Shown: positions 16,327 through 25,112, counted from the first letter of the stretch. The stretch: DNA of 42,549 bases from Rhizobium sp. Q54 (GCA_943328505.2 CALQAH020000017.1:1-42549), one strand, 5' to 3'. Notes: generated by a model not told the origin, from the letters alone. Translations and numbers: made by a program.

Positions 16327-17913
16327 ATGAGGTTTTTTATATTTATTTTTTTAGTTTCAATTTTATACAGTTGTAAAAACGAGCCCGTTAAGAAACAGCC
16401 TATAAAAAAAATTGAAATTATTAAAAGAGAACCCATTACAGAAGGTAAAATTTTAAAAATTGAAACTTCCCTTTTTGCTAAATTTGAAAGCCCTGTTTTA
16501 GTTTCTTTTTATGAAAGATTTAAAAATGAAACCGTTTGGCAATCTTCAAAGATTAGAAAAATAGCACTTACTGAATTTAAAAATGCTGAAGACGAAGGGT
16601 TGTTACCCGAAGATTACCGAATAAAAAAGTTAGAACGATTTGAAAAAAAATTCGGAATTCTAACCGACAAAGAAATGGTGAACTATGATTTACTACTTAC
16701 CTATAATTTACAAAAATACATTTGGCATATTAGCCAAGGCAAACTCAATCCAAAAGCACTTTATGGCGATTGGGATTTAAAATCAAAAAATACAGATGTT
16801 AATAAAATTCTTTGGAATAGTTATAATTCAAAAGACTTTCAAGCTTCATTAGACAGTTGTAAACCGCAACATTTAGTTTACCAAAAACTAAAAAATGCTC
16901 TTAAAATAATTAGTAGTTTTCCAAAAGACACACTGAAAAATATTGATTTTATAACCAAAATAAGCCCTAATGATACTGCTGTTACTTTATTAAACATCAA
17001 AAAGCGATTGCAGTTTTGGAAAGATTTAAAGCCTCAAGATAGTATAACAACAATTTATGATGTTACAACCCAAAAAGCGATTAAAAAATTTCAGTTACGG
17101 CATGGTTTATCCGCTGATGGAGTAATTGGCAAAGGAACTATTGACGCATTAAATTTCACAAAAAATCAAAGAAGAAATCAAATAATTGCAAACCTTGAAC
17201 GTTGGAAATGGTATGCAAAAGATTTAGATAATCATTACTTAATCATCAACATTCCAAACTATAATTTAAGGGTTGTAAAAGGAAATGATACTGTTCAACT
17301 GTATAAGGTAATCGTTGGAACTGCAAAAAGAAAAACACCAATTATTACCTCTAAATTAAGTTATGCTGTTTTTAATCCAACTTGGACAGTTCCACCAACC
17401 ATTATAAAAGAAGATATTATCCCAGCAACTTTAAAAAATAGAGGTTATTTAGCCAGCAAAAACATCACTATATATGATTCTAATGATAATGAAGTAAGCG
17501 CAACTGATTGGAAACTTTCTAAAGCAAAAGGCTATAGGTATGTTCAAAGCCCAGGAACCTATAACTCGTTAGGAATGGTAAAAATAATTTTTCCAAATCG
17601 CTTCTCAGTTTACCTTCATGATACCAATCACCGGGATTATTTTGTTAAAAACAAGAGATCCTTAAGTTCGGGATGCGTTCGTGTTGAAAAACCGTTAGAA
17701 TTGGTTAACTATATTTTAAACGATTCTATTAATTACTCGATTGATAAAATTAATGATCTATTAAAAACAGGTAAAACTCAAAATGCCTCTATAAAGGAAA
17801 ATATTAGTATTTACCAATGGTATTGGACAGCGTGGAGTGAAAATAACGATTTAATTTTCCGCGATGATATTTATAATCTAGATGCAGAACTCTATGAAAA
17901 ACTACGAAATTAA
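16327..17913 (+). CDS. L,D-transpeptidase lipoprotein with peptidoglycan-binding domain (YcbB/LdtD type)
   Basis: 528 aa. The lipoprotein signal MRFFIFIFLVSILYSC ends in a lipobox (LYSC, Cys16). After a ~200-residue helical N-terminal domain comes a PG_binding_1 domain (VTTQKAIKKFQLRHGLSADGVIG), then the YkuD catalytic domain with HDTNHRDYF and SLSSGCVRV (catalytic Cys ~450). This domain order matches E. coli YcbB (LdtD), which forms 3-3 crosslinks in peptidoglycan. A ~60-residue tail follows the active site. The start directly abuts the GNAT stop codon. The 3' end overlaps the convergent L,D-transpeptidase gene by 12 bases. Confidence 0.9.
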   Translation: MRFFIFIFLVSILYSCKNEPVKKQPIKKIEIIKREPITEGKILKIETSLFAKFESPVLVSFYERFKNETVWQSSKIRKIALTEFKNAEDEGLLPEDYRIKKLERFEKKFGILTDKEMVNYDLLLTYNLQKYIWHISQGKLNPKALYGDWDLKSKNTDVNKILWNSYNSKDFQASLDSCKPQHLVYQKLKNALKIISSFPKDTLKNIDFITKISPNDTAVTLLNIKKRLQFWKDLKPQDSITTIYDVTTQKAIKKFQLRHGLSADGVIGKGTIDALNFTKNQRRNQIIANLERWKWYAKDLDNHYLIINIPNYNLRVVKGNDTVQLYKVIVGTAKRKTPIITSKLSYAVFNPTWTVPPTIIKEDIIPATLKNRGYLASKNITIYDSNDNEVSATDWKLSKAKGYRYVQSPGTYNSLGMVKIIFPNRFSVYLHDTNHRDYFVKNKRSLSSGCVRVEKPLELVNYILNDSINYSIDKINDLLKTGKTQNASIKENISIYQWYWTAWSENNDLIFRDDIYNLDAELYEKLRN

Positions 17914-18609
17914 TTTCAAATTTACTTGATGATTTCTAAAAGAGTGATAAATATACAAACAGGACTTATTCTTAATTACATTGATAATTTTATCATTCAT
18001 TTCAACTGGAACTGCAGGACAACCTTGACTTCTACCCAATCTTTTATTTCCTTTGATAAATGTATCCGAAACATAATCAGCACCGTGTATTACCACAGCT
18101 CTTTCTCGAGCGTTATCATTAATTCCTTTTTCTAATCCGTCTAGTTTTAATGACATTCCATGTTTTCCATTATAGACTTCCGCTGTGGTATAAAAACCTA
18201 AACTACTTTTGAATGATTCAGCTTGGTTAGAGAAACTATTAGCAAATTCTTCACCGGTATTTCTTCCATGCGCAACAAGCGTATTGAACAGCACTGCATT
18301 TGTAGTTAAATCAATAACCCAAAGGCGTTTAACATTTGATGATAAACTAAAATCAACAATAGTTAAAATGTTTTTCTCAATTAAACCTTTTTCTTTTAAT
18401 TGATAAAAACCTATAAGTGCATTGGAAAAGCTTTCAAATTGTGGCAAATTATATTCTTTAGCATCTAAACTAGTATAGATACTTTGGATTTTCATCGCTA
18501 AAGTTGGTGTAGCTGTGTAGGCAGCATAAACGGGAGCAATCTTTTTAGATTCAATCGGTAAAAAAGAAAACAAAAAAACTGCAAAAGCAGGTAAAAACTT
18601 ATAAACCAT
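17902..18609 (-). CDS. Murein L,D-transpeptidase catalytic-domain protein (YkuD_2 type)
   Basis: 235 aa. N-terminal signal peptide or anchor (residues ~1-20), then a single catalytic domain with VVIHGADYV (His175) and LGRSQGCPAVP (Cys197). The GRSQGCPA pattern is typical of the PF13645-like branch, distinct from the SxGCxR form in the neighbouring convergent gene. Expected to act on peptidoglycan peptides in the periplasm. It has its own promoter (18646-18653) and shares its last 12 bases with the opposite-strand gene. Confidence 0.85.
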   Translation of the reverse strand: MVYKFLPAFAVFLFSFLPIESKKIAPVYAAYTATPTLAMKIQSIYTSLDAKEYNLPQFESFSNALIGFYQLKEKGLIEKNILTIVDFSLSSNVKRLWVIDLTTNAVLFNTLVAHGRNTGEEFANSFSNQAESFKSSLGFYTTAEVYNGKHGMSLKLDGLEKGINDNARERAVVIHGADYVSDTFIKGNKRLGRSQGCPAVPVEMNDKIINVIKNKSCLYIYHSFRNHQVNLKLIS

Positions 18610-18645
18610 TGATAATATAGCATTTATGAATTAGACTTGGGATAA

Positions 18646-18653
18646 CAAATTTA
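18646..18653 (-). promoter_or_regulatory. Promoter of the L,D-transpeptidase gene (-7 box TAAATTTG)
   Basis: Perfect TAnnTTTG on the minus strand with TTG 19 bases upstream (CAA at 18673-18675 on the plus strand), i.e. a full consensus promoter. Confidence 0.65.
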
Positions 18654-18677
18654 TTTAAAAAAAATTAAAATGCAAAT

Positions 18678-18710
18678 GATTCTTAAAAAATTAATTGTTT
18701 GTTAAGAATC
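18678..18710. promoter_or_regulatory. 9-bp inverted repeat in the ldt-lpdA divergent region (possible operator)
   Basis: GATTCTTAA (18678-18686) and TTAAGAATC (18702-18710) are perfect reverse complements separated by 15 bases. The dyad lies directly upstream of the -33 element of the leftward promoter and 68 bases before the first lpdA -7 box. There is no T-run or gene end here, so an operator is more likely than a terminator. Confidence 0.35.
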
Positions 18711-18777
18711 TAAAAAACAAAAATTTACTAAAATTAAACTATCGATACCTAAGAAATTTAGTTATTATCATTACAAT

Positions 18778-18793
18778 TAAATTTGTAAATTTG
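18778..18793 (+). promoter_or_regulatory. Two tandem -7 boxes ahead of lpdA
   Basis: TAAATTTG occurs twice back to back (18778-18785 and 18786-18793), each a perfect TAnnTTTG. The start codon is at 18820. No TTG is evident at 17-23 bases upstream of either. Confidence 0.5.
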
Positions 18794-18819
18794 CATCACT
18801 TAAATAAAAAAAATACACT

Positions 18820-20223
18820 ATGAGTTCATTTGACGTAGTCATTATAGGTTCAGGACCAGGAGGATATGTATCGGCAATTCGTTGCTCCCAACTAGGTTTT
18901 AAAACTGCCATTATAGAAAAATATTCCACTTTAGGAGGTACCTGTTTAAATGTAGGTTGTATTCCGTCTAAAGCATTATTAGCTTCCTCACATCATTATG
19001 AAGAGTTACAACATTTTGCCGATCATGGCATTGAAGTTTCAGGAAAAGTAAAAGTAAATCTTGAAAAAATGATTGCTCGTAAACAAGCTGTTGTTGATCA
19101 AACTTCCGGAGGTGTTAAGTTTTTAATGGACAAAAATAAAATTACTGTTTTTGAAGGTCTGGGATCTTTTATTGATGCAACACATGTTTTAGTTACTAAA
19201 GCCGATGGTTCAACGGAAACATTAGAAGGCAAAAATATCATTATTGCTACAGGTTCAAAACCATCCAATCTTCCTTTTATCAAATTAGACAAAGAAAGAA
19301 TCATCACTTCAACAGAAGCCTTAAAATTACCAGAAGTTCCTAAACATCTTGTGATTATTGGTGGCGGAGTGATTGGAATTGAATTAGGACAAGTTTATTT
19401 AAGGTTAGGAGCGCAAGTATCTGTAGTGGAATTTATGGATCGAATTATTCCAGGCATGGATGCTAGTTTGTCGAAAGAATTAACCAAAGTATTAAAGAAA
19501 CAAGGAATGAAATTCTATGTTTCACATAAAGTAAAATCGGTGGAAAGAAAAGGCAGATCGGTTACTGTTCAAGCCGAAAATGCAAAAGGAGAAACCATTA
19601 CCCTTGAAGGCGATTATTCATTAGTTTCTGTAGGTCGTCGTCCCTACACTGATGGATTGAACGTAGCTAAAGCAGGAGTGAAAATTACAGATAGAGGAAT
19701 GGTTGAAGTAAATGATCATTTACAAACATCCGTTTCTAACATATATGCCATTGGTGATGTAGTTCGTGGTGCCATGTTAGCACACAAAGCAGAAGAAGAA
19801 GGTGCTATGGTTGCCGAAATCCTTGCGGGTCAAAAACCACATATCAATTATAATTTAATCCCAGGGGTTGTTTATACTTGGCCAGAGGTTGCCGCTGTGG
19901 GTCAAACGGAAGAGCAATTAAAGGCTGCTGGTGTTGAATTTAAGTCAGGTAATTTTCCTTTTAAAGCATTAGGAAGAGCAAGAGCTAGTGGCGATTTGGA
20001 TGGATTTGTAAAAATTCTAGCGGATGCTAAAACCGATGAAGTACTTGGAGTCCATATGATTGGTGCTCGTTGTGCCGATTTAATTGCCGAAGCGGTAACA
20101 GCCATGGAATTTAGAGCCTCAGCAGAAGATATCTCTAGAATGTCACATGCACATCCAACATTTGCAGAAGCAATAAAAGAAGCGGCTTTGGCAGCTACTG
20201 ATAATAGAGCTTTACATGTTTAA
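18820..20223 (+). CDS. lpdA: Dihydrolipoyl dehydrogenase (E3)
   Basis: 467 aa flavoprotein disulfide reductase. N-terminal FAD fold VVIIGSGPGGYVSA, redox-active disulfide GGTCLNVGCIPSK (Cys42/Cys47), NAD-binding fold VIIGGGVIGIELGQV, central FAD motif IYAIGDVV and the C-terminal HAHPTFAEAIKEA active-site His-Glu pair. E3 reoxidises lipoamide for the pyruvate, 2-oxoglutarate and branched-chain dehydrogenase complexes and the glycine cleavage system. No E1/E2 genes adjoin it, so it may serve several complexes. Confidence 0.95.
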   Translation: MSSFDVVIIGSGPGGYVSAIRCSQLGFKTAIIEKYSTLGGTCLNVGCIPSKALLASSHHYEELQHFADHGIEVSGKVKVNLEKMIARKQAVVDQTSGGVKFLMDKNKITVFEGLGSFIDATHVLVTKADGSTETLEGKNIIIATGSKPSNLPFIKLDKERIITSTEALKLPEVPKHLVIIGGGVIGIELGQVYLRLGAQVSVVEFMDRIIPGMDASLSKELTKVLKKQGMKFYVSHKVKSVERKGRSVTVQAENAKGETITLEGDYSLVSVGRRPYTDGLNVAKAGVKITDRGMVEVNDHLQTSVSNIYAIGDVVRGAMLAHKAEEEGAMVAEILAGQKPHINYNLIPGVVYTWPEVAAVGQTEEQLKAAGVEFKSGNFPFKALGRARASGDLDGFVKILADAKTDEVLGVHMIGARCADLIAEAVTAMEFRASAEDISRMSHAHPTFAEAIKEAALAATDNRALHV

Positions 20224-20261
20224 AATAAAATTATTACTTTTATAAAAAACGCCCAATCGCT

Positions 20262-21674
20262 ATGAAAAAATTACTACTTCTATTTACAATATCACTTTAT
20301 ATTTCAAATGCATCAAGTCAAACCATTTGTACTGGAGGTTTTGCAGGTATTTATCCTTGTGACAAAATTGATTTAATGTCAAGAGTTGCCTTTCTTCAAA
20401 TGGGAGGAAATGGTACAACTGAAGGAAGTAGTTGTTGGGGTTGGACTGATCCATTAACTGCAAAAGAATATGCGCTGATGGGATGTTCATCACATACTGC
20501 ATTTATTGACATCACCATTCCTACAGCTCCTGTTTATTTAGGAAAATTGAATTCACATAATAATGTTTCTAGTATTTGGAGAGAATTAAAAGTGTATAAC
20601 AATTATGCCTTTATCGTTAGTGAAGCGGCAGGTCATGGTATGCAGATTTTTGATTTAACACGTTTACGAAATGTTACTACACCTCAAAATTTCACTGAAA
20701 ATGCTCGTTATGGTGGTTTCGGAAGTTGCCATACTGTAACGATTAACGAAGCAACTGGTTATGCCTATTGTAATGGTGCAAGTTCATTTAACGGTGGGCC
20801 ACATGTTGTCAACATTCAAAACCCATTAAACCCTGTTTTTTCATTTGGCTATTCCGCTCAAGATTATACACATGATGCTCAAGTAGTTCTATACAACGGA
20901 CCAGATATTGAACATCAAGGGAAAGAGATATTTTTTGGTGCCAATGAGACCAAAGTTGTACTTATAGATGTCACCGATAAAAACAACCCTATTTTACTTT
21001 CTACCTTTTTCTATAGTAATACAGGATACACACATCAAGGTTGGTTAACTACTGATCAAAAATTTTGGATTCTATCTGATGAAATCGATGAACTAAATTT
21101 TGGGTTCAATTCAAGATCCATTATTATAGATATGACCGATTTGGACAATCCCGTTTTAAAAGGCGAATATTCCGGTCCTACTGCTGCTATTGATCATAAT
21201 GGATATTGTAAAGGAAATGACTTTTACCTAGCAAGTTACACAGCTGGTTTACGTATCATGAATGCTTCAGCAATTAATAGTACAAATACAATGACAGAAT
21301 ACGCATCTTTTGATACCTATCCTGAAAACAACAGCGCACAATTTGACGGTGCTTGGAACACGTACCCCTATTTTCCTAGTGGTAGTATCATAATTAGCGA
21401 TATCAATAGAGGTTTATTTGTAGTCAGAAAAAACGCTGCACTTCAAAATGAAGCGTTTATTACTTCTAATTATTCAATATATCCAAATCCGACTACTACA
21501 TTTTTTAAAATTGATTCTAATATCGTTATCGATAACATTGTTCTTTACAACACTCTTGGAAAAATTGTAAGAAACTATCAACCAACAGAAAATTATGATG
21601 TTTCTGGTCTTGCAAAAGGATTGTATTTTGTGAGAGTGAATAATGATTTTACAAAAAAACTAATCATTGAGTGA
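20262..21674 (+). CDS. Choice-of-anchor B family protein with T9SS sorting domain
   Basis: 470 aa. Signal peptide MKKLLLLFTISLYISNASSQ; a central region of LVIVD-like beta-propeller repeats (HTAFIDITIPTAPVYLGKL, MQIFDLTRLRNVTTPQNF, KVVLIDVTDKNNPILLSTF, IIIDMTDLDNPVLKGEY, LRIMNASAINSTNTM) typical of the choice-of-anchor B family; and a C-terminal type A T9SS domain (~residues 403-470: YSIYPNPTTTFFKID, LYNTLGKIV, GLYFVRVNNDFTKKLIIE). It should be exported by Sec, carried by T9SS and attached or released at the surface. The function of this family is not known. Its stop overlaps the next gene's start (TGATG). Confidence 0.88.
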   Translation: MKKLLLLFTISLYISNASSQTICTGGFAGIYPCDKIDLMSRVAFLQMGGNGTTEGSSCWGWTDPLTAKEYALMGCSSHTAFIDITIPTAPVYLGKLNSHNNVSSIWRELKVYNNYAFIVSEAAGHGMQIFDLTRLRNVTTPQNFTENARYGGFGSCHTVTINEATGYAYCNGASSFNGGPHVVNIQNPLNPVFSFGYSAQDYTHDAQVVLYNGPDIEHQGKEIFFGANETKVVLIDVTDKNNPILLSTFFYSNTGYTHQGWLTTDQKFWILSDEIDELNFGFNSRSIIIDMTDLDNPVLKGEYSGPTAAIDHNGYCKGNDFYLASYTAGLRIMNASAINSTNTMTEYASFDTYPENNSAQFDGAWNTYPYFPSGSIIISDINRGLFVVRKNAALQNEAFITSNYSIYPNPTTTFFKIDSNIVIDNIVLYNTLGKIVRNYQPTENYDVSGLAKGLYFVRVNNDFTKKLIIE

Positions 21675-23026
21675 TGAAAAAAGTAGTTTATTTATTTCTT
21701 TTCTTTTCTTTATTAAGCTGTGAAAAAGATACGGTAAATGTTTCTATTGCTTCTTTTAAAGGAGAAATGGCATGGAGTAAAACCTACGGAGGAAGTTTAG
21801 AAGAAAAGACAAATAGTATTGTGACAACTTCAGATGGTGGCATGCTGATTCTGGGTTATACGAACAGTTTTGATGGTGATATTATTAAATCTCATGATTT
21901 AGCGGATGTATTACTAACAAAATTAGATGCCACTGGAAATTTAGTTTGGACCAAAACCATTGGTGGCTCACTTAATGATTATGGAATGAGTATTATTGCA
22001 ACTACAGATGGAAACTTTATCCTTGCTGGATATAGTGCAAGCAGCAATGGTGATGTTCCAGGAAATGTTGGCCTTCACGACTTTTACATTACAAAAATAA
22101 ACGGTGATGGAAATATCCTGTGGAGTAAAAATTATGGATTTACAAGTCACGATCATGCACACAAAATTATTCAAACTCGAGATGGTGGATATTTTGTAGC
22201 AGGTTTTGCTGATTATTCTGGTATCGAAGGAAGTGGTGGAACGGGAAATAATGGATCCGGTCATGAAATAGGTCACAAAGGCACGCTACATGGAGTTGGT
22301 GAATATTTAGGAATAAAACTTGACAGCAATGGCGAGTTTTTATGGTATCGCTATTTTGGAGGCACACAAAATGACAGAGTAAACGATATTGTTGAGGCAG
22401 ATGATGGTGGATTAATCATGGTAGGCTATTCCGAAAGCACCAATTTTGATGTTACCAACAACAAAGGAAGTTATGATTATTGGGTTATTAAAATACACAG
22501 TAATGGTGATTTACATTGGAAAGAAAATTATGGAGGCACTGGCATTGATCAAGCTTTTGGAATCACTAAAACGGGAAACAACTCCTATTTAATTGTTGGT
22601 CGCTCTAATAGTACCGATGGAGATATTAAAAATCCAAAAGGCAATTTTGATGGTTGGGTGATTCACATTAATGATCATGGTCACTTAATTTGGGAAAAAT
22701 CTTTTGGTGGTGAAGATTTTGATGTTGCAACAACAATAAAAAAAGTTTCTAATGGTAATTTTGTCGTAGTTGGAAATTCTAGAGGGAACTTTGAAGGAAA
22801 TCTTAATAAAGGCGAAAATGATTTTTGGTTATTTGAAATAGACAATAAAGCTAATTCAAACTTGTATTGGCAAAGAACTTTTGGCGGCTCTGATATTGAT
22901 GTTGCAACCGACTTTTATGAAACTTCAAAAAAAGAATTAGTTATAATTGGAGAATCTCAAAGTAATAACCAAGATGTTCCTTCAAATAAAGGAAATATCG
23001 ATTTATGGGCTATAAAAGTGAAGTAA
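21674..23026 (+). CDS. Lipoprotein with seven propeller-like repeats
   Basis: 450 aa. Signal MKKVVYLFLFFSLLSC with lipobox LLSC (Cys16). The mature protein has seven ~50-60 residue repeats with the pattern G.l.W.k..GG...D....i..t.dGg....Gys.s..gD.......D.w..K; repeats open at EMAWSKTYGG, NLVWTKTIGG, NILWSKNYGF, EFLWYRYFGG, DLHWKENYGG, HLIWEKSFGG and NLYWQRTFGG. Seven repeats and a final strand (LWAIKVK) suggest a seven-bladed beta-propeller. A Gly/His-rich insertion (GSGHEIGHKGTLHGVGEY) sits between repeats 3 and 4. The ATG at 21674 shares one base with the stop of the anchor-B gene, so the two are translationally coupled. The upstream in-frame GTG at 21671 is less likely. Confidence 0.8.
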   Translation: MKKVVYLFLFFSLLSCEKDTVNVSIASFKGEMAWSKTYGGSLEEKTNSIVTTSDGGMLILGYTNSFDGDIIKSHDLADVLLTKLDATGNLVWTKTIGGSLNDYGMSIIATTDGNFILAGYSASSNGDVPGNVGLHDFYITKINGDGNILWSKNYGFTSHDHAHKIIQTRDGGYFVAGFADYSGIEGSGGTGNNGSGHEIGHKGTLHGVGEYLGIKLDSNGEFLWYRYFGGTQNDRVNDIVEADDGGLIMVGYSESTNFDVTNNKGSYDYWVIKIHSNGDLHWKENYGGTGIDQAFGITKTGNNSYLIVGRSNSTDGDIKNPKGNFDGWVIHINDHGHLIWEKSFGGEDFDVATTIKKVSNGNFVVVGNSRGNFEGNLNKGENDFWLFEIDNKANSNLYWQRTFGGSDIDVATDFYETSKKELVIIGESQSNNQDVPSNKGNIDLWAIKVK

Positions 23027-23030
23027 CCTT

Positions 23031-23660
23031 TTAAATTAGCTTTTGAGCCTCAACTTTAAGAGTAGCAAAAACAAAATACATTTCACTTGCAATTTCATAA
23101 CTCCTCTCAAAATATTTAACATCCATTTCAGTAGTTCCATCAAATGCTTTTGGATCGTCATAACAAATTGGAAATCGTTTTTCAGCACCAGCAATATAGG
23201 GACAACCGACGTCGGCTGATGAACATGTCATAATCGATGCAAACTCAGATCTAGGATTAAAATTAGCATCAAAAAATTTAGAAAAGCAGATTATAGGCGG
23301 CTCGTTAGAGGCATATTTCACTGTATAAACAGGATTCTCATTTTGGCCTAATTTCATAATTTGAAACCCTTGATTTAATAAAGTCTCACTAACTTTTGAA
23401 AACATTGCAGTAGCTTCAGTTCCACCCGAATAACAGAATACATTTTGAACTCCAAAGTGAAACGCCATAGTTTGCGACCATACTTGTGCCAAATGACTTC
23501 TTCTGGAATTGTGTGTGCAGATAAAATTTAAGCGAATTGGTTTATGCGAATCAAGTTTCTCCTGAATATATGCAATCAATGGTTTTAGCAACGTTTTTCG
23601 TTCATCACTTATTGGCAAAACGGAAAGACTGGTAATCGATTTTAAAACTTCTTCAAACAT
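23031..23660 (-). CDS. arsC: Low-molecular-weight phosphatase-like arsenate reductase
   Basis: 209 aa. The phosphate-loop motif CTHNSRRS (Cys48-X5-Arg54-Ser55) is the CX5R(S) signature of LMW protein tyrosine phosphatases and thioredoxin-coupled ArsC. About 45 residues precede it and a ~60-residue insertion or extension follows, longer than the ~135-aa classic enzyme but like the larger protein-tyrosine-phosphatase-type ArsC of Bacteroidota. Additional cysteines (MTCSSADVGCPY) resemble the resolving-cysteine segment. Last gene of the leftward ars-type cassette; its stop lies only four bases from the convergent lipoprotein gene. Arsenate as substrate is inferred from context. Confidence 0.8.
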   Translation of the reverse strand: MFEEVLKSITSLSVLPISDERKTLLKPLIAYIQEKLDSHKPIRLNFICTHNSRRSHLAQVWSQTMAFHFGVQNVFCYSGGTEATAMFSKVSETLLNQGFQIMKLGQNENPVYTVKYASNEPPIICFSKFFDANFNPRSEFASIMTCSSADVGCPYIAGAEKRFPICYDDPKAFDGTTEMDVKYFERSYEIASEMYFVFATLKVEAQKLI

Positions 23661-23669
23661 AATTATGAA

Positions 23670-24281
23670 TTAAAATTTAATAAAACTGCAAAAAATAAAA
23701 TTTTGAATAGTATCAAAAGGAGTTTGATGCTCTTCAATAATACATTCTATTTTGTTGAACTTGTTTTCAAAAAGTTGGGTGATCGTTTCTTCATTATATT
23801 GAGAAATTTCTAAACCACTACACTTTTTGGGTCCATTTTCAGAAAATGTACCAATAATTAGTTTTCCATCTGTATTAATGGCATTAGAAACCACTAATAC
23901 GTATTTTTCTATATCCTGTTTATCGGTTAAAAAATGAAAACTTGCTCTGTCATGCCAAACATCAAAGGAATCATTGGGGACAAAATCTAATATATCGGAA
24001 ACGATAAAAGTAACTTTTGAAGCCTGCGCTCCTAGCCTATTTTTAATTCTGTCAATTGCATTTGAAGAAATATCTAAAAGATATAAATTAGTATAACCCA
24101 ATGCTAAAAGGGCATCTATTAAATAACTATCACCACCACCAACATCAATGATTTTAGCATTAAAAGGCACTTGTAAGTTTTTAATTAAATCTATGGAAGT
24201 TTTTGGATATTGCTGATACCAACTCACTTCGGTTTCTTGTTTTGTGGAAAACACATTCTCCCAATGCTCTTTTTTATTCAT
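23670..24281 (-). CDS. Class I SAM-dependent methyltransferase in the ars cassette
   Basis: 203 aa. Rossmann-type motif I IDVGGGDSYLIDALL (~residues 45-60), acidic end of strand 2 LYLLDISSNAI, motif around IVSDILDF and the post-motif FDVWHDRASFHFLTD. It does not show the cysteine-rich C-terminus of ArsM arsenite methyltransferase, so the substrate is unknown. Similar small methyltransferases occur beside arsR/arsC genes. The ATG at 24281 starts two bases after the DUF6428 stop; the frame's upstream TTG (24293) would overlap that gene. Confidence 0.78.
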   Translation of the reverse strand: MNKKEHWENVFSTKQETEVSWYQQYPKTSIDLIKNLQVPFNAKIIDVGGGDSYLIDALLALGYTNLYLLDISSNAIDRIKNRLGAQASKVTFIVSDILDFVPNDSFDVWHDRASFHFLTDKQDIEKYVLVVSNAINTDGKLIIGTFSENGPKKCSGLEISQYNEETITQLFENKFNKIECIIEEHQTPFDTIQNFIFCSFIKF

Positions 24282-24283
24282 AC

Positions 24284-24754
24284 TTAACAACAATTTGAAT
24301 CAACTCCACAACATGCCGCCTTTTCTTTCCATTCACCAATTTTAGTTTTGATTTTTTCTACTGGAATTCCGCAATTATCTTTTGCCAAACAATCGGTTTT
24401 AGTATTGGTTAGTACAAATTCATTAGCATTGAATTCCAATCCAAATTTACCAATAGTATCCAATTGGTATTCGACTTCAATTTCTAAATCTTCTCCAGCA
24501 AACATTTTTTCGGAAGAATTAATAATGCTTAGTATTTTTTTGGGTTCCAAACGATGGTAAAAATCAACAGCTGTCCAAAGTTGGAAAGTTGCAGTTTTAG
24601 AAATCCTAAATGTATTCCCACAATCCGTGAATTGTTTTGTGGTCATTCCAACTTCAGTAATGTGAAAATGAGATGGAATTTTAGTGCCATTTGGCAACAC
24701 AAAATTAATTTGCTCTACATTTTCAAGATGCTTTTTAAATTGGGATAGTTTCAT
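24284..24754 (-). CDS. DUF6428-like cysteine-rich protein of the ars cassette
   Basis: 156 aa cytoplasmic protein without signal or membrane segment. It resembles the DUF6428 family found next to arsR in Bacteroidota; the function is not described. Seven cysteines: one in TDCGNTF, two in TDCLAKDNCG and four in the C-terminal AACCGVDSNCC, i.e. two vicinal pairs at the end of the chain. That arrangement suits thiol coordination of a soft metal or arsenite. It lies between arsR and the methyltransferase, with gaps of 18 and 2 bases. The family name is from recollection. Confidence 0.7.
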   Translation of the reverse strand: MKLSQFKKHLENVEQINFVLPNGTKIPSHFHITEVGMTTKQFTDCGNTFRISKTATFQLWTAVDFYHRLEPKKILSIINSSEKMFAGEDLEIEVEYQLDTIGKFGLEFNANEFVLTNTKTDCLAKDNCGIPVEKIKTKIGEWKEKAACCGVDSNCC

Positions 24755-24772
24755 GATTTTTTATCTTTAATA

Positions 24773-25096
24773 TTAACAACATTTATTTTTTAATTGGGTA
24801 GAAATTCCCGAAAAATAAGCTTCTAATTTTTTCAAGACATCACTATTAATACAATAGCATATTGCAGTACCCTCAATAGTTCCTTTAATAATACCCGCAT
24901 TCTTTAATTCTCGTAAATGCTGAGAAACTGTGGGTTGTGCCAAGGGTAATTCGTTTACAATATCACCACAAATACAAGTATCCACTTTTAAAAGATAGCC
25001 AATAATAGCTACTCGAGCTGGATGTGACAACGCTTTAAAAAGTGTAGCCAACTCGTTTTGATTATCTGAAAAAAATTCTGATTTAGAAGCTCCCAT
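24773..25096 (-). CDS. arsR: ArsR/SmtB family metalloregulator
   Basis: 107 aa winged-helix repressor. LFKALSHPARVAIIGYLL and LPLAQPTVSQHLRELKNAGIIKG form the DNA-binding helices. DTCICGDIV (Cys41, Cys43) matches the alpha-3 CxC sensor site of As(III)-responsive ArsR proteins. Further pairs lie at ICYC (Cys80, Cys82) and the very C-terminus (Cys106, Cys107). First gene of a four-gene leftward cassette; the promoter box and palindromic operator directly upstream suggest autoregulation. The inducer is probably arsenite or antimonite. Confidence 0.88.
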   Translation of the reverse strand: MGASKSEFFSDNQNELATLFKALSHPARVAIIGYLLKVDTCICGDIVNELPLAQPTVSQHLRELKNAGIIKGTIEGTAICYCINSDVLKKLEAYFSGISTQLKNKCC

Positions 25097-25112
25097 AATT
25101 TATCATATTATT

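Noticed and set aside
23670..24281. Methyltransferase considered as arsenite methyltransferase ArsM
   Set aside because: It lacks the conserved ArsM cysteines and is much shorter; only the general SAM fold is supported.
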